Assembly (NCBI GenBank): GCA_012295275.1
Contig: CM022670.1
Location: 3,215,335-3,279,334, forward strand
From: Chrysomallon squamiferum
Taxonomy: Eukaryota; Mollusca; Gastropoda; Neomphalida; Peltospiridae
Length of the DNA stretch: 64,000 nt
Reading direction: 5' to 3'
A program made the translations under genes and the position numbers. The notes beneath the pieces were generated by a model that did no database searches, was not told the DNA's origin, and worked only from the letters and a program-made list of their open reading frames with translations. Shown here one piece after another: positions 1 through 38,353 of the stretch (the first letter of the stretch is position 1; each line of letters opens with the position of its first letter).

Positions 1-524
1 TTGATATCTAACATGGCTGTAACTAGACTTTTTGAAATGAAACAAAAACCTAATTTTTTACTGTTTCAATATCCGGAACAATGTCTAAATTTAAAATGTT
101 TTTTTATATCTAAATATGTTTTATTAAATATAAAATGACTAATGTTTAAAATATGAAGTCATCAAAACTAGCTTGCTGTCGTTGCCAGGATGTAATGTTC
201 TATCATCCAGCTTTACTAAGTACAAAAATAACTAATATGAGATGTAATGTTTCCATATCGAAAAAAAATCAAAACTATAATTTTAACAAATCTATCTTGC
301 TATTATTGTCACAATATAATAAATTAAAAAAATTAACTGTCATCTTTAACATCCACTGGTACAAATCTAACAAGCTCTTACTGTCAATATACAATATCCC
401 ATTATCAAGAGGTATTAAATACAAAAAGACTAATATCAAACATCTGACGGCAACAAATCCAGCTTTGCTGTTACTGTCATGACATAACGTTCCAATATTC
501 TGTTTTATTAAATAAAAAACAAAC

Positions 525-25151
<24,627 letters not shown>

Positions 25152-26557
25152 CTTTGAAGCTCAGAGTATAGCCTAAATACAAAAAAAACAAAAACAATGC
25201 TTGATAAATACTTCAATCCGATTCTGAAAACAGAAATACAAAGAAAATAATAATTACTGTCTTATTTCTTTACATGAACATGTAACATTATGAAAAGATT
25301 GTAATAAAGGGACACTTCATTTTAGAGAAACCTTTTTAGTTTACAAGGAAGATAAAAAGTAAATCCAAAAGCCAAAAAATATTTCTATAAGTTTGCCATG
25401 AATTTAAAAAAAAAAAAAAATTGTGATGTATTTTTTTCTTTTGCACACATACACACCAACAAATTATAATAATGTGTATTCAGATATAGCAGTTACATTA
25501 ATGTCAGTTTAACTTTGTTTAAGTATGTGCACATGCAGTTATGATCATTAAAGCTTCAAATATTTATAAATGTGAATTAATTTATTGTTATTTATTTTTA
25601 TTTTAATAGTAAAATAAATTTAAAACAGTCCCGATACTAAAAAAACTAACAGTGACGTTATACTGACACAGTGACAGAGACAAACATAAAATTGGGGGAA
25701 TCCTACTGGTACTCTTTAATGTAATGATTATTTATTTTATGGTGATTTTCTTGTTACAGTTATATTTTTATATATTCCAACCAAAGCAAAATGGATAATG
25801 CCACTGTTAATGATCTATCAAAAATTGAATTTCTTGTCTAATTATTAGATGCCAACAAGACTGAGACTTCAAATTTAAGTTTATAAATGTTAAATAATAT
25901 TAAAAAATATAATAATTATTTACCAACGAATCAGAAATGTGTTGCCATGTCTTTAAACAGAAACATATATTTATTATCAGCAGTTAAGTCAAGCAATCCA
26001 GACAAACAAAAATAGAAATAGCCATTAATCCATATCACAGCATCTTCCCTCCACCATTGACAAAACTATGATGTTGTTTCCGCCTTTACTTCAAAGCACC
26101 GCGGTATCACGTTTGTCGAAACAGATATGTCAAAACAAAAACATCCACTGATCATTCCGTCTTATAAAAGTAAACGTAATTGTTACAAGCAAATTAAACC
26201 AACATGATTGGATAAACTGCAGCATACTTAGTGTGCCAATTTAATATTCTATTTTCTTTCTTCATTTTTTTTTTAATAAATTTAAGAAAAAAGTGATAAT
26301 GATAATACATCAGTGTAAGAAAATTATTTTTCTTCTTCTTTTTAAAATTTAAAAAAAAGTAAATAAAAAAGAATCACTTTTGAACAAGTAATATACTAAT
26401 TATACATACAACGCTGTATATTCACCAAAATATCAACGCCGCTTTAGAAAGTAATTAATGATCATGAGCAAGAAGTCAGATGTGCTTGCTTAACATAGTA
26501 AAAATGTTGATACAAGAAAAAACATCTAGAATGCGATTATGAAATAGTTAATGAGAG

Positions 26558-26613
<56 letters not shown>

Positions 26614-27057
26614 TAAATATGAATAACAGACGGATAAATAAAACGTCACACATATATACGCACACAAACGTTTGTATCATTGCATGTATGTAGGTATGTA
26701 TGTGTGTGTTTGTCTGTATGTGTTCATTTTCAACAACATCAAGAACAACATCAACCTCGGCAACAACAAGAAATAATAATTTGATGAAACGCATAGAAAA
26801 GTGTAAATGAATATTTAAGTGTCAGAGTCGATAATAAGTTACAGGAACATATTAAAACAGCAGCTAACTTGATTTCCGAATTATATTGTTATTTTCATTA
26901 AATATTATTTTGGTTCTAAATAGAAATAATATAATAATAAATAAATAACTATAGAATGACCAAGTAAATTGACTTACAAATAAACGCACAACTGGCTGAA
27001 TCAGCAGGCAGGGATTTCTTCCGTGTGGGGAATCCTTGGATTATGCCAAACTCATAC

Positions 27058-27240
27058 CTGAAGGGATGTTAGGTCTGTTAACTTTCTAAATGTTGAGTGT
27101 TATTCATATAAGGAGAATATATGTTTTATTTTATTATACTTTTCATTTACTACTACATGATTTTGAAATAAAATTATCATATGGTCGTAAGTTCAGATTA
27201 TATTATTGAAATGATTATATTTTCTCCCCCTTTTGAAGTG
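27058..27240 (-). other. Possible non-coding first exon of TAF1
   Basis: On the minus strand a good donor (TTCAG then GTATGAG) ends at 27058. A plausible acceptor, CTGAG or AAAG, lies directly before the TAF1 start codon at 25151, so a 5' UTR exon spliced over about 1.9 kb is feasible. The right limit is a guess. Only the splice-like sites are seen; exon status is inference. Confidence 0.3.
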
Positions 27241-27284
27241 AAAGCTTCTTGGTGTTTTCCCGACATACTAAGGTCAGTGTTAAA

Positions 27285-27312
27285 CGACGTCACACATGTG
27301 ACAAAATGGCGG
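27285..27312 (+). promoter_or_regulatory. CRE-like and YY1-like sites upstream of ubinuclein
   Basis: CGACGTCA at 27285-27292 differs by one base from the CREB/ATF palindrome. AAAATGGCGG at 27303-27312 matches the core of the YY1 motif often found at animal start sites. The second site is 82 nt before the ubinuclein ATG, where a transcription start is expected. Together they make this the likeliest core promoter, possibly shared with TAF1. Motif matches are seen; function is inferred. Confidence 0.4.
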
Positions 27313-27371
27313 TAGTTTTGGCATATTTGAGGAAACACGATAATAACATATTGTGATATATAGTTAAATCG

Positions 27372-27500
27372 ATGGATTTGATCATCATACAATATGGCAG
27401 AAAGCAGGCGAATGGAGTTTACAACAATTACTCAAGGCGGCAAGAAAAAACAAAAAGAAATTCCATTGACAACACATCGGTTTTGTCTGACATTGACTAG
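27372..27500 (+). other. Upstream ORF overlapping the ubinuclein start
   Basis: An ATG at 27372 opens a 42-codon frame ending with TAG at 27498-27500, in a different frame from the ubinuclein ATG at 27394, which it overlaps. Position -3 is T (weak) and +4 is G. If the transcript begins upstream of 27372, scanning ribosomes meet this ATG first. Confidence 0.35.
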
Positions 27501-27558
27501 TACAACAGAAACAACATGTCCAGAGTTTTCCTTCACCGAATTAATGAAAAATGCTTTG
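27394..27558 (+). CDS. UBN1: Ubinuclein exon 1: N-terminal segment (residues 1-55)
   Basis: The exon ends with a canonical GTAAGT donor in phase 0. It carries HRFCLTL and [10 protein letters not shown], matching the segment in human UBN1 that ends in CPEF followed by PEL; in vertebrates this N-terminal region contacts HIRA. The first 25 residues are polar and Lys-rich with no clear counterpart. The next coding exon is 5.4 kb away. Confidence 0.88.
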
Positions 27559-29155
27559 GTAAGTCTTTTATTACTTGAAAATACCAACAATATTTCTAAA
27601 CTGATATATCATTAATGTGTTCATACATTCAGCTTAATATTTAAGCCTTGCAACTGTTTTGTTTTGGGGGGATTCCACGTACCCCCTTTAATGCAAATGA
27701 TAATATTGTCAAACAACTTTGACGAGTTGAGTATTGAAAACTAGCTAAAATGGCTGTACTGCAACTACATGAAGAGATGGTCTCTCAGGTTGGCCACAAA
27801 ACAGTCGGCAACAAAGCTGCGCCATTTTGAACCCCCAACCTGTCATAAGAAAAGTACTGGAAATTATTTTCACTGAATTTTCATTTATTTGCCATATGTC
27901 GAAATTGCTGATTCATAAAAATTGTTCAACTTTTCTCTCAAGTTAACAAACGCACTTTTTAAAAATTTGTTTGGAGGTGACGATTTTTAATCATACTGAA
28001 ATGTTTGATAATAACATTGCTGTTTTGCCTTGCTCGTGATATTCATACAACAGTATTTACTGACTGCCATGTTGGATGGTTCGGCCTGACCCTAGGACAT
28101 GCACAACTTGCCAAGTCGATCTTTATTTAGCAAGTGCTTAGATTTTGTTATTACTATACCCATAAGTTTTATGTTAGCTGAATGTACAACTGTTTTGTTA
28201 TTTATATGGCCATTTTTGTACTCTTGCATTTTGAACATCACACAAATTTTGGTTGCATATTTAAGTGTATTTATATATTTATTAAAATTATAAATTATTA
28301 GTTATTATTTAGTGAAGCAATTAACCTAGTTTCAATAGACGGAAGCAAAGAAGGTATAATACCGTGGTTGTAGATGCGTGGTTACCATGTGTGCATAAGA
28401 AGTTGAGGTGAACGTTCTTCGAATACTTACGGATTTCGGGGTGGTGGTTTTCAATTAATTTTTTGACATTTTATTGTTATATTGTCTGATATTTCAACTT
28501 GAATATAGATATGTATTGATTGATTGGTTCAGAATACGTCCGTATGTCGATATTGCAAAATAGGTTAGATTCTATTTATAGAACCGCTGTCACTTGTAAT
28601 TGGTGGGTGCAGCAGTTGCTGCTCTGCGCTCTGTTCAGTAGCATCGATATGTGTGAGGGGGGTTTATCGATGGGACAAAATATCTGCATTGATGTTCTAT
28701 TGATTTTATTGATTAGGTATTGACAGGTTTAGCTCAGAGAGGTCAAAGGTCACGTGTTACGCACGGCTCCGCGTTTTCTCAGAGGCGGTTAGTATAGACT
28801 ATAGTTGGCCGTTGATACTTTGTGCTTTGTATGTGCGTATAGGAAATCTGTTGTTCAGCTGCGGCGAGGTTATTGTTGCGCGTACAGACGACGTCGTGGA
28901 CATGTGCATGCGCGCATACGCGTTGTGTGCGCGCACGCACGTGCATGATTTAAATTTAATAAAATGAATATATTTAAGAGTATAAAGCTCAGCTATGGTT
29001 CATATGTACAATTTTGACAACAAAAATATAAATTCATGCGTTATATTAATGTATATACATATTTGGGCCTAAATAGGTTTTTAAAATGTAAAATAAACGC
29101 ATTCACTCTCTTGGTTTTATTATTACTGCGTTATTGGGCATGAATGGTATTTGTC

Positions 29156-29189
<34 letters not shown>

Positions 29190-29361
29190 TTATTATTATT
29201 ATTATTATTATTATAATATAATTTACCTTCCGTTATTTGCAAGAATGTGGACAAAAAAAAAAAGGAAAGAGAAAGAAAACAAAGAAAAATACTTAAATAT
29301 ATTTTTAATTTTTTGTTTTTAATTTTTTTTATAAAACACAGGTTACTGTGTATTGTATAAA

Positions 29362-29449
<88 letters not shown>

Positions 29450-30158
29450 TGCTGTATCTTTAATCATTTATTCTTTTAACTATGAATTATACAAGTGTGT
29501 GTATGTGGTTTGCATTACTAATAATATTACTAAATAGTAAATAATTAGGCTCACACTGTCATTATTACATGAATATGCAAGGTTGGAACATTTATTTAAA
29601 CAGGTTTAAATGAAACTATGCATTACATTAATGTCATTTATTTATGATTTAAAAAAATCATTCTGAACTAATGTTTTAAATTATTTATTAAATTAATTTT
29701 ATGTTATTGTTTGTTATGTTGTCTTTGGTTTTTAATGGGGGGGTTGTTGGTTTATTTATATATAAGAAAAATAATATATAGAATAAATTACATCAGTATT
29801 GCACATATATATGTATGTGTGCATGTGTATATACATATTTGAATGTATATATGCATGTAAGCCATATGTATGTAACTACATATATTAATGTACATATGTG
29901 ACTGCATATTTTTATAAATGTGTGATTTATAACAGTTTTAGTTACATGTTCTGTGCTAACTCAGTAGGTATTGAAGAAATCTGAAATTCAGTTAATATTG
30001 TAGTTGCAAGGCCAAGCTGAGATCATTTATACGTTGTTTTTAAATAAATTGAAATAAAATTAAAGAAAATGTTATGTAATAATATGTGTATATAACAAAT
30101 TAACACACAAAATAGTAAATAAATTGATAATTCTGAATAGTAGTATTTTGTTTGTTAC

Positions 30159-30189
<31 letters not shown>

Positions 30190-30368
30190 TTTGTTTTTAA
30201 TATCTTTCTCTGTGTGAAATATATAAGTTTTATTCAGTTGTACAATAATAAAGTCACATCAACGCAGTAGTTTATGAATGGAGTCTAATATTCTTCTGAC
30301 ATTCTGTTTTCTAATACACGTATTATACGTTCTGTATGGACCACAACTATGTCAGCTGACCATGAATG

Positions 30369-30451
<83 letters not shown>

Positions 30452-31783
30452 AGATATTTGATATATATATATATATATATTTATATATTTACAAATTTTT
30501 TGCAGATTATCAGTTTATTTTAAATGTTTTAAACTAACTTCATATTTGGGATTAAAGTAGTTCAGCATTTATGAATGTAAATGTATACTGATTTCTGCAT
30601 ATATATATTCTCTTTGTACTAATAAAATAAATAAATCCATTTGACGAAATTGTCACACAAATTACATTTATGTAAAAATTAATGATACACATCTGTATAT
30701 TTCTGAAGTAATAACTCTATTTCAGTGTCAGGTATTCATACATTACTAGCTAGTTTTCAGTGTGTGATAAAAATCTGCTACACTACAAATAAATGGTCAC
30801 ATTTAGGTCACACACACACACACACAATATTAGCGATAGTTAGATTTAGCAAAATCCATACTAGTGAAATACAAACTAAGAATATTAAACCATTCTAATA
30901 CACATGTACTTTTTAAATTTTCTGTTCGAAACAGACCTGGGCTTATTTTGTCGTTATTATAAGGCACACTGTCATCTACAAACATCTATTTAAAAAAAAA
31001 AAAAAAAAAAAAAATTGTTATTTCAATTACAAATTAAGATATAACTGATTTTGACATTATTTTAACTTCTTTAAGGCACACTATTTTCAGTTCTGTTGCA
31101 AACAAACCTTAATATATTTTGACGTTATTTCACTACCAAACAAAACCTTGACTGATTTTCACTTGTTTATAAGACACACTGTTTTCATTTACTAACAGAA
31201 ACCTTGGCACTGTTGGGTTTTTTTTTTGTTTGTTTGTTTGTTTGTTTCCTATGCATCCTATTGTTTGTTTATATTTATGCTTTTGAAAATATTTAATGAT
31301 GTTTTTAATACAAAATAACATTGATGTTTATGTGCCATGTAGATATAAATATATGAATATTAATCATGAGCAAGTAACTTAATCATGTTAATGGTTTTTT
31401 TTTTTTATGTGCCTTGCTAAATTAGTTAATATTTTATTATGGTAATATCTACTAATGCATGTAGTGATAATGTACTGTGTTTGAGAATATCAGTAAACCA
31501 GAAAGAAAGATTGCCTGTTTAGATATGATCTAACTTAGAACTGTGGAAATGTAGCCTACTATAAAGAAATATTTCATATATTATTTCATGTGTGTGTGTT
31601 AACTGTAAAAAACATGGTGTTAATACGATATATAATAAAATTTCTAATATGTTTAAAACTATAAATTAAATTTACATATATGCAGATTTACAAAGGATGT
31701 TTCAAACACACACACACACATACACACACAGACATACACACCAACACTACTGCTATTACTACTACTACTACTACTACTACTAC

Positions 31784-31833
<50 letters not shown>

Positions 31834-34151
31834 TACATCTGTTAATATGCAGCTGCTGTTACAGCTATCTTTAAATTTTGGAGTTCCATGTACTTTAATC
31901 TTTAGTTACTAAATCTTCAAAGCTGAACAATGTCACAGTGTATTATGATGATATGTATGGGATAGTGTAGAGTGCTGGATTTGAACTGTGTACCAATGAT
32001 ATAAGAAGACACAAGACATTACTGGACTTGTAAGATCTGTGTAAATATGATACCTGGTTTGCTGAACAGTGAAACCAGTTTTCCTGTCAGATTTGTAGTA
32101 TATTACTCAGCTGAATGTCAAAAAGATGTGATATGTGTCAGAAAAAAACATTTAATTATATTTTATAATAATGGTAATAATAATTGTATACTTAAATGCT
32201 GATAATGATAAGTATGCACATTCCTACTGTTCATATTATAATTATATACAATAATACATATACAAACATGCATATTAACCTAGTATGTTTATCTAAATAT
32301 GTGCATAGTGTGTATGTGTGCTTGTCAATCTGTGTCTTATTTAACAGTTCAGTTAAATATAAAAAATGCATGGTGTGGTATCATATGTTGTGTGTTTGTG
32401 TTTGAGGGTGTGGATGGGTGTTTTATAAGCAAATGCATATGGACATATATGTATGTGAGTGAGTGAGTATGAGTTTATACAATATGCACAGCAGGATATG
32501 ATTGTGTATGTGTGTCTGTGGAAGAGAGACCCTCCACAATTCAGTGGGCCACCTTTAACAATTAGTCATATGGTACTGTGTGCTATATATATCTTAGGAA
32601 TTTGTTACGTAAGTGTTTGAAAGAGACATGTAACATGACATGCCTTACTTGAATAAACCACTGAACAAAAAACAAATACTGGTGATACACAACATTTGTC
32701 AAATACGATGATATATTATAATGTCATTGTTGTTTATTTTTTTATTATTTAATATTGTTGTTTTGTTGTTTTTTTTTTTTTTTTTTTCATTTTATTTTAT
32801 TTTATTTTATTTTTGTTAATTTTTTAGAATTATTTTTATTATTATTATTATTTTATTTTTTATATATAATATTGCCATTGCCTTTATTGCTTTTATTACT
32901 TATAAATCTATGTTTATGTTGGTATTTCAGAACTGGATTAACTTTGTTAATTTTACTTTTTTCAGAAGAAACAGATTGAAGAAGGACAGATCAAACCTGA
33001 TGACCCTTTTGACAATCAAGATGTTGCAGAGCAAAAAAAGTTGGAAGCCATTGCAAAAGCATTCGAAGAAAAATATGTAAATATGTTTTCATTCAGTTCT
33101 GTTAGTATTAGCAGTAAAGGATTAGTTATTTGCACAATCCCATAGATCGGAAAACAAACAATAGCCGTTGAGTGTGGAATGGAAAACAGCCTAATGGGTT
33201 CCCAAGAATTGATCCTGTCATTCGTGTCATCCCAGGCCAGCATTTTAACCTTTAGATACTGTCTGCATCTTAGTGCCTTTCACTGTGGATGATAACCATA
33301 TAAGAGAATGCATCATATCCTCAAATAAATTTGAGATCTGTTTACAAATAACCTTCCAAATGGAACAACACTAATGAACAGACTCTATGTATAATATCTT
33401 GCATTAAGAACACTGATTTGTCCAGTTTGTCTCGAAATAACAGATTAATAATAAAAAAAGATTTTTCTGATTTTCTCATGTAGAAGCAATGCCTTGATGG
33501 CCATCATTTTGATAAATTAATATCTGTTCCTCATCTAAGTTAATCTACATTTGTCTGAAAACATCTGGTTTTAACTGTTATCCAGAGGCAGTATTTGGTT
33601 TTATTATCCCTAGACAATATATAATAATAAACTCTAGCTTCGGTGATGTATAGTGAAAACATTTTAATACTGTTGTTCATTTTCATAATTATTTTAGTAG
33701 TTTTATGCATTTTTTTTTCTAAATAGTCTAATTTAATAAATCTTTAACTTTTTTATGAAATGTTCTATATTTTCTAAAATAATAAATAAATAAAAATAAT
33801 AATAATAGTAATAGTAATAATACAAAAGATTAAAAAAAAAAAAAAAATTGTTCTTGTCAATAATTAATTACTTGTTGACTTCATAAACTTTTCAGTTACC
33901 AAAGAAATGAATACTTAAATTTTTAGATAATCCACATTTGAGATATATATATATTTTTTTTTTTTTTTCCTATTCAGGCCCCCAGATTGAAGTCAAAAGG
34001 AGGTTGTGACCGATTGAGTGACCTTGTTGACATTGGTGATGGATACGATGAAACTGATAACTTTATTGATAACTCAGAAGCTGTTAGTAAATTTATATTT
34101 ATCATAATGATTTGCATATTTTAATATCTCCCTTTCTCCCTTAGTTTTTTT

Positions 34152-34220
<69 letters not shown>

Positions 34221-35110
34221 TACACATACAAACATATATACATACATAGATGTGTGTGTGTGTGTGTCTATATATATATTTATATAGTTTTCTGCCTACA
34301 TACATATATATCTACAGAGCTACTTAACTATATACCTACCTACCTACACACATGCATACATACATACACAAACACTAACGCTCATTATACATAACATGTA
34401 TTTTATCAGAGTATATTATCCAATATTTATAACTAAAAAAATAAAAAAGAATTACATTATGAATTATCCTAAAATCAGTGTTAATTGTTTTATTACAGTA
34501 TGATGAGTTGATTCCTGCCTGCATGACGACAAAACTGGGAGGTTTCTACATAAACTCAGGACATCTTGACTTCAAGTACATTTCTGACGATTCTTCTGAA
34601 GAATTCCAAGTCAACAACAGCATCAAGAAAAGAAAAGTTAATGTGAGCATTTTTTATTTAAGTTCTCTTCAATTAATTTACTGTAAAAAAATACAAACCT
34701 TTATTATTTCCTCTTTTGTTTGTTTTTTAATATGAAGAAACTAACATAGTTTTAATGAAATTTTCTTTCTTTCTTTCTTTAATTGTAATAAATTGAATAC
34801 GTTTTTTTCTTTCTAATTTGATTTAAGTCTCTTTTATTACTGTTTAATAAAGTCACAGAGTGAGATTTCTGTTTGATATTTTGTTTACGTATTAAAATGT
34901 CAGCATGGGCTTTTTTTGTGATTTCAGTTTATTGAAAACCACACACTATATGCATCATTAGCAGTAACAGCAACACTTGAAGCAACATTTGTGTTTCTTA
35001 TATGATATATGATGTTGAATAATTATTAATAATTCAGGCATTGTTATATAGATGTTTTGTTTGGGTTTTTTTAAATTCTGGAGGCAATGCTTATAAATTT
35101 ATTAGCAGGA

Positions 35111-35142
<32 letters not shown>

Positions 35143-35184
35143 CCTTTTATTCTTTTTATTTAAGAGTTTATTATTGTTATTTTA

Positions 35185-35258
<74 letters not shown>

Positions 35259-37462
35259 TTATTATTAATATTATTATTTGTAAGCACTTGGTTGTTATGG
35301 AAACTAAATATTATTTTCTATATAAATTTTCAGAGAATTGATTCAGATTCTGAATCAGAAGAAGAACAGCCAAAGAAAGGACCACAGGTTAGTTGTTAGA
35401 GTGTGTGTGTGTGTGCACGTGCGTGCAAACACATGCCATAGACATTTTTCTCCTTTTTTATGTATTCATTTGTTTATATCTTACAAAGAAATCTAAAATA
35501 TGCATGATAAATTGCTATTATTTGGACTTGTACTCTTTTAATTTTTCTAAATTTATATTATTTATTATTTTACTTTATTTATTTTATTTTATTTTATTTT
35601 ATTTTATTTTTATTTTTGATAATAATGAAACTCATTTAAAAATTAATACACTATTAATTTAATCACCAGGGATGTTTTTAGAAAAGTATCTGAAGACACT
35701 GACATTAATCAAAACTATAATATATATCATATATCTAAAATTAAACTAATGTCTATAACAGTTATTTTTATTTTCATTCTTTACTTAAATTCAGAGGTTA
35801 TTACTTTCTAAATATATTGTTCACACATTTAGTATTAAAAAACATAATTTGAATTTTATGTTTTAAGAAAAAGAAGTTTAAAGATGATGTGGATATAGAA
35901 CACAAAAAGAAAAAGAAACTAGGTCCTGATGGAGAACGGGTCAAGGTCAAGCGAGGTCGAAAGCCAACAGACGACAAACTTAAAAAGTAAATTTATGATA
36001 CATTTTTCAGTTATTCTGCAAAACTTTAATATTATTTTTACCCAATACTTATTCACAATAATCTCGTGAGAGTATTATTATTTACTTACACTGGTGTGGT
36101 TTTTTTTTTTATTCATATTGTCATTTTCGTTTTTTTTTAAGTCAAATATTTCAAGTAAGTATTCTTATTTTTGGTGCCTGCTTTAACAGTCTGGTGTAAT
36201 TACCATCATTATTTCTTCTTCCTCTCCTTCTTATCATCATCATTTTATTTTTATTAATATTAATATTTGTATAATTTATTTATTTATTTTTATTTTTTTT
36301 TTAATATTTTTTATGATTTTTTAGAAAAAAGAATTCACCAACTGTTGCTGAACTTCTGAAGCAACAAACAGCATCTACCTCAACAACCAGTCACATCGTC
36401 AATGGGTCAGGCGATGATGTCGAGAATGATGTCAAGCCGCTGGAGAAGTCGTCAATAGAAAGCACGATTGAAGCTGTCCTCAGCGAAGTGGTGGGAGATG
36501 ATTCCGGAAGTCGAGATGGCACGGACAAAAAGTCGTCTGCACCAGAAGCCATCACTCCATTACCTGCCGATCTGCCTGCCAGCCTTGTAGACATAATAGA
36601 GCAGATAAAACAGGTACAGCCATTTTTAAACACAGCTTCAGTGAGGTTCAGTTATTCTTTCACAGGAAATCTTTTGTGATTTTGGAACATAAGGACAGAA
36701 TATAGCCTAAGAATAGGATCTAAGTCTGAACACAAAATCTGTTTATATATATATATTTACCATTACCTATGTGGTTTCAGAATGAGCTATGTCTGTGTTA
36801 AGGCATGTTAATGAAACAGAAAGAAGAATATAAGATTTTAAAATTAGGTCTTGTTGTGTCTAGTGAAAATTACATAAATCTTGCTGTCATTGAAAGGCAT
36901 TGAAATATAATGGAATAACAAATTTTTATTTCATTAACTAAGAGTAAAACATGATAAAAGTTGTGTACTTCATTAATATAATTTGCAATTTCTAAACTAG
37001 ATATTACAGAGAATAATTATGCACTGTCCCAAAACCGTCACTGAAATTGTATATCTCCATGTGAATTAAAAGTCCATAATCAATATAATATGACTGGTAT
37101 AAAATGGATTAGATATTATTTGTTTAATAAATTTTATAACTCTCTTTAATGAATTTAAAATAGATACCAAACTTTGGTCTTTTTCTGACCTTATTTAATT
37201 TAATTTAATTTAATTTTTTTATATTTCAGGCAGCTCGAGAATCAAGGGAAGGAAAGTGCAAGTTTTTTTCAGAGAGTGTTAACAAGATGTTACTAGAGTA
37301 AGCAATAATTAACTGTTGAACAGAAACCACGAAATTATAAAAAAATAATAATTAAAAAATCTAAATTAAAATATAAGTACTATACAAGAATAGTCTCCAC
37401 AAAATTTTCAGTGCCAATTTTAGCATTAATTTCATTCAAACTCCAGACTAAAAAATTTTTTT

Positions 37463-37534
<72 letters not shown>

Positions 37535-38314
37535 GCTACTATTATTGTTTGTTTAATTATACTACAAAAGTAGAGTGTATGTTTATTTTTATTGTTTATT
37601 ACAGTATTGAAATTGGTTCACGTCAGATGGCTTTTGGTCATCGAACAACAATCTATACTCACCTGTCCTCCTACCTGCCCTGTAGTAAAGAGACATTAAT
37701 TAAACGTGCCAAAAACCTCCGTCTAGGACAACAAGACAACCAGCTCAGGAAACCATTAAGAAAATTAAAAGAAGGTAACATATTTATAGAAAAAAATACA
37801 TATGTGTATGAGGGTTTGCATGGTGGTGTGTTTTTGTGTTTGCATATATAACTGTGTTTTAAGTTGAAAACTATGTAGATAAGTCAATTTATTTACTAGT
37901 GAGACATCTGTAAATGTGTATATGTTAAAATAAAATAAAATATAATGTAGAAATAATATTATTTATACACTTATAGATTTTGGTTTTTTATTTTTATTAT
38001 TTATTATATTATTTAATTTTTATTTTAACCTATTATGATTTTTTTTTTATATTGTTTTTAGAATACAGTGTACAAATTTATGTGGGAGAAAATAAAATTG
38101 GTTTCATTTTAATGGTGTATTTGTATATGTTGGTTAATACATAGACATTTTTTATTTTGTATTTCTCTTTTTGTAATTATGTTTTTTTTGTTGTTTTTGT
38201 TTCCTTCTGTTCTCTCTTTTATCTTTTATTTTGTATTTATACATACATATATACATACATATATTTATATATATCTATGTATGTATATATGTATGTATAA
38301 ATAAAAAAGGTATG

Positions 38315-38353
<39 letters not shown>

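Larger units (their letters stand above)
25152..27393. other. Head-to-head intergenic region, TAF1 / ubinuclein
   Basis: The region separates the two start codons by 2.24 kb. It is AT-rich, with a 50-bp (TTA)n tract at 26561-26612 and short imperfect CA/TG stretches. A less AT-rich patch at about 26040-26150 and another at 27000-27320 are the best places for promoters. No open frame with protein-like composition was found. Confidence 0.6.
27559..32965 (+). other. Ubinuclein intron 1 (5.4 kb)
   Basis: No coding exon was recognised. The segment 27640-28960 is richer in GC and CpG than its surroundings and holds the DR1/E-box and the alternating tract listed separately. From 29100 on it is AT-rich with (TTA)n, two (CT)n tracts (29362-29427, 30372-30449), an A-run at 30991-31013, and an (ACT)n(AAT)n block at 31757-31833. 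Confidence 0.7.

Noticed and set aside
26040-26150. Alternative TAF1 promoter or first exon
   Set aside because: The patch is less AT-rich, but no donor as good as the one at 27058 was seen on the minus strand. It stays possible without transcript data.
27666-27676. NF-kB-like GGGGATTCC
   Set aside because: A nine-base match in an intron with no neighbouring sites; too weak to list.
28726-28800. tRNA-like A box (TTAGCTCAGAG)
   Set aside because: No B box at the right distance and no cloverleaf pairing; the sequence is better explained by the DR1/E-box.
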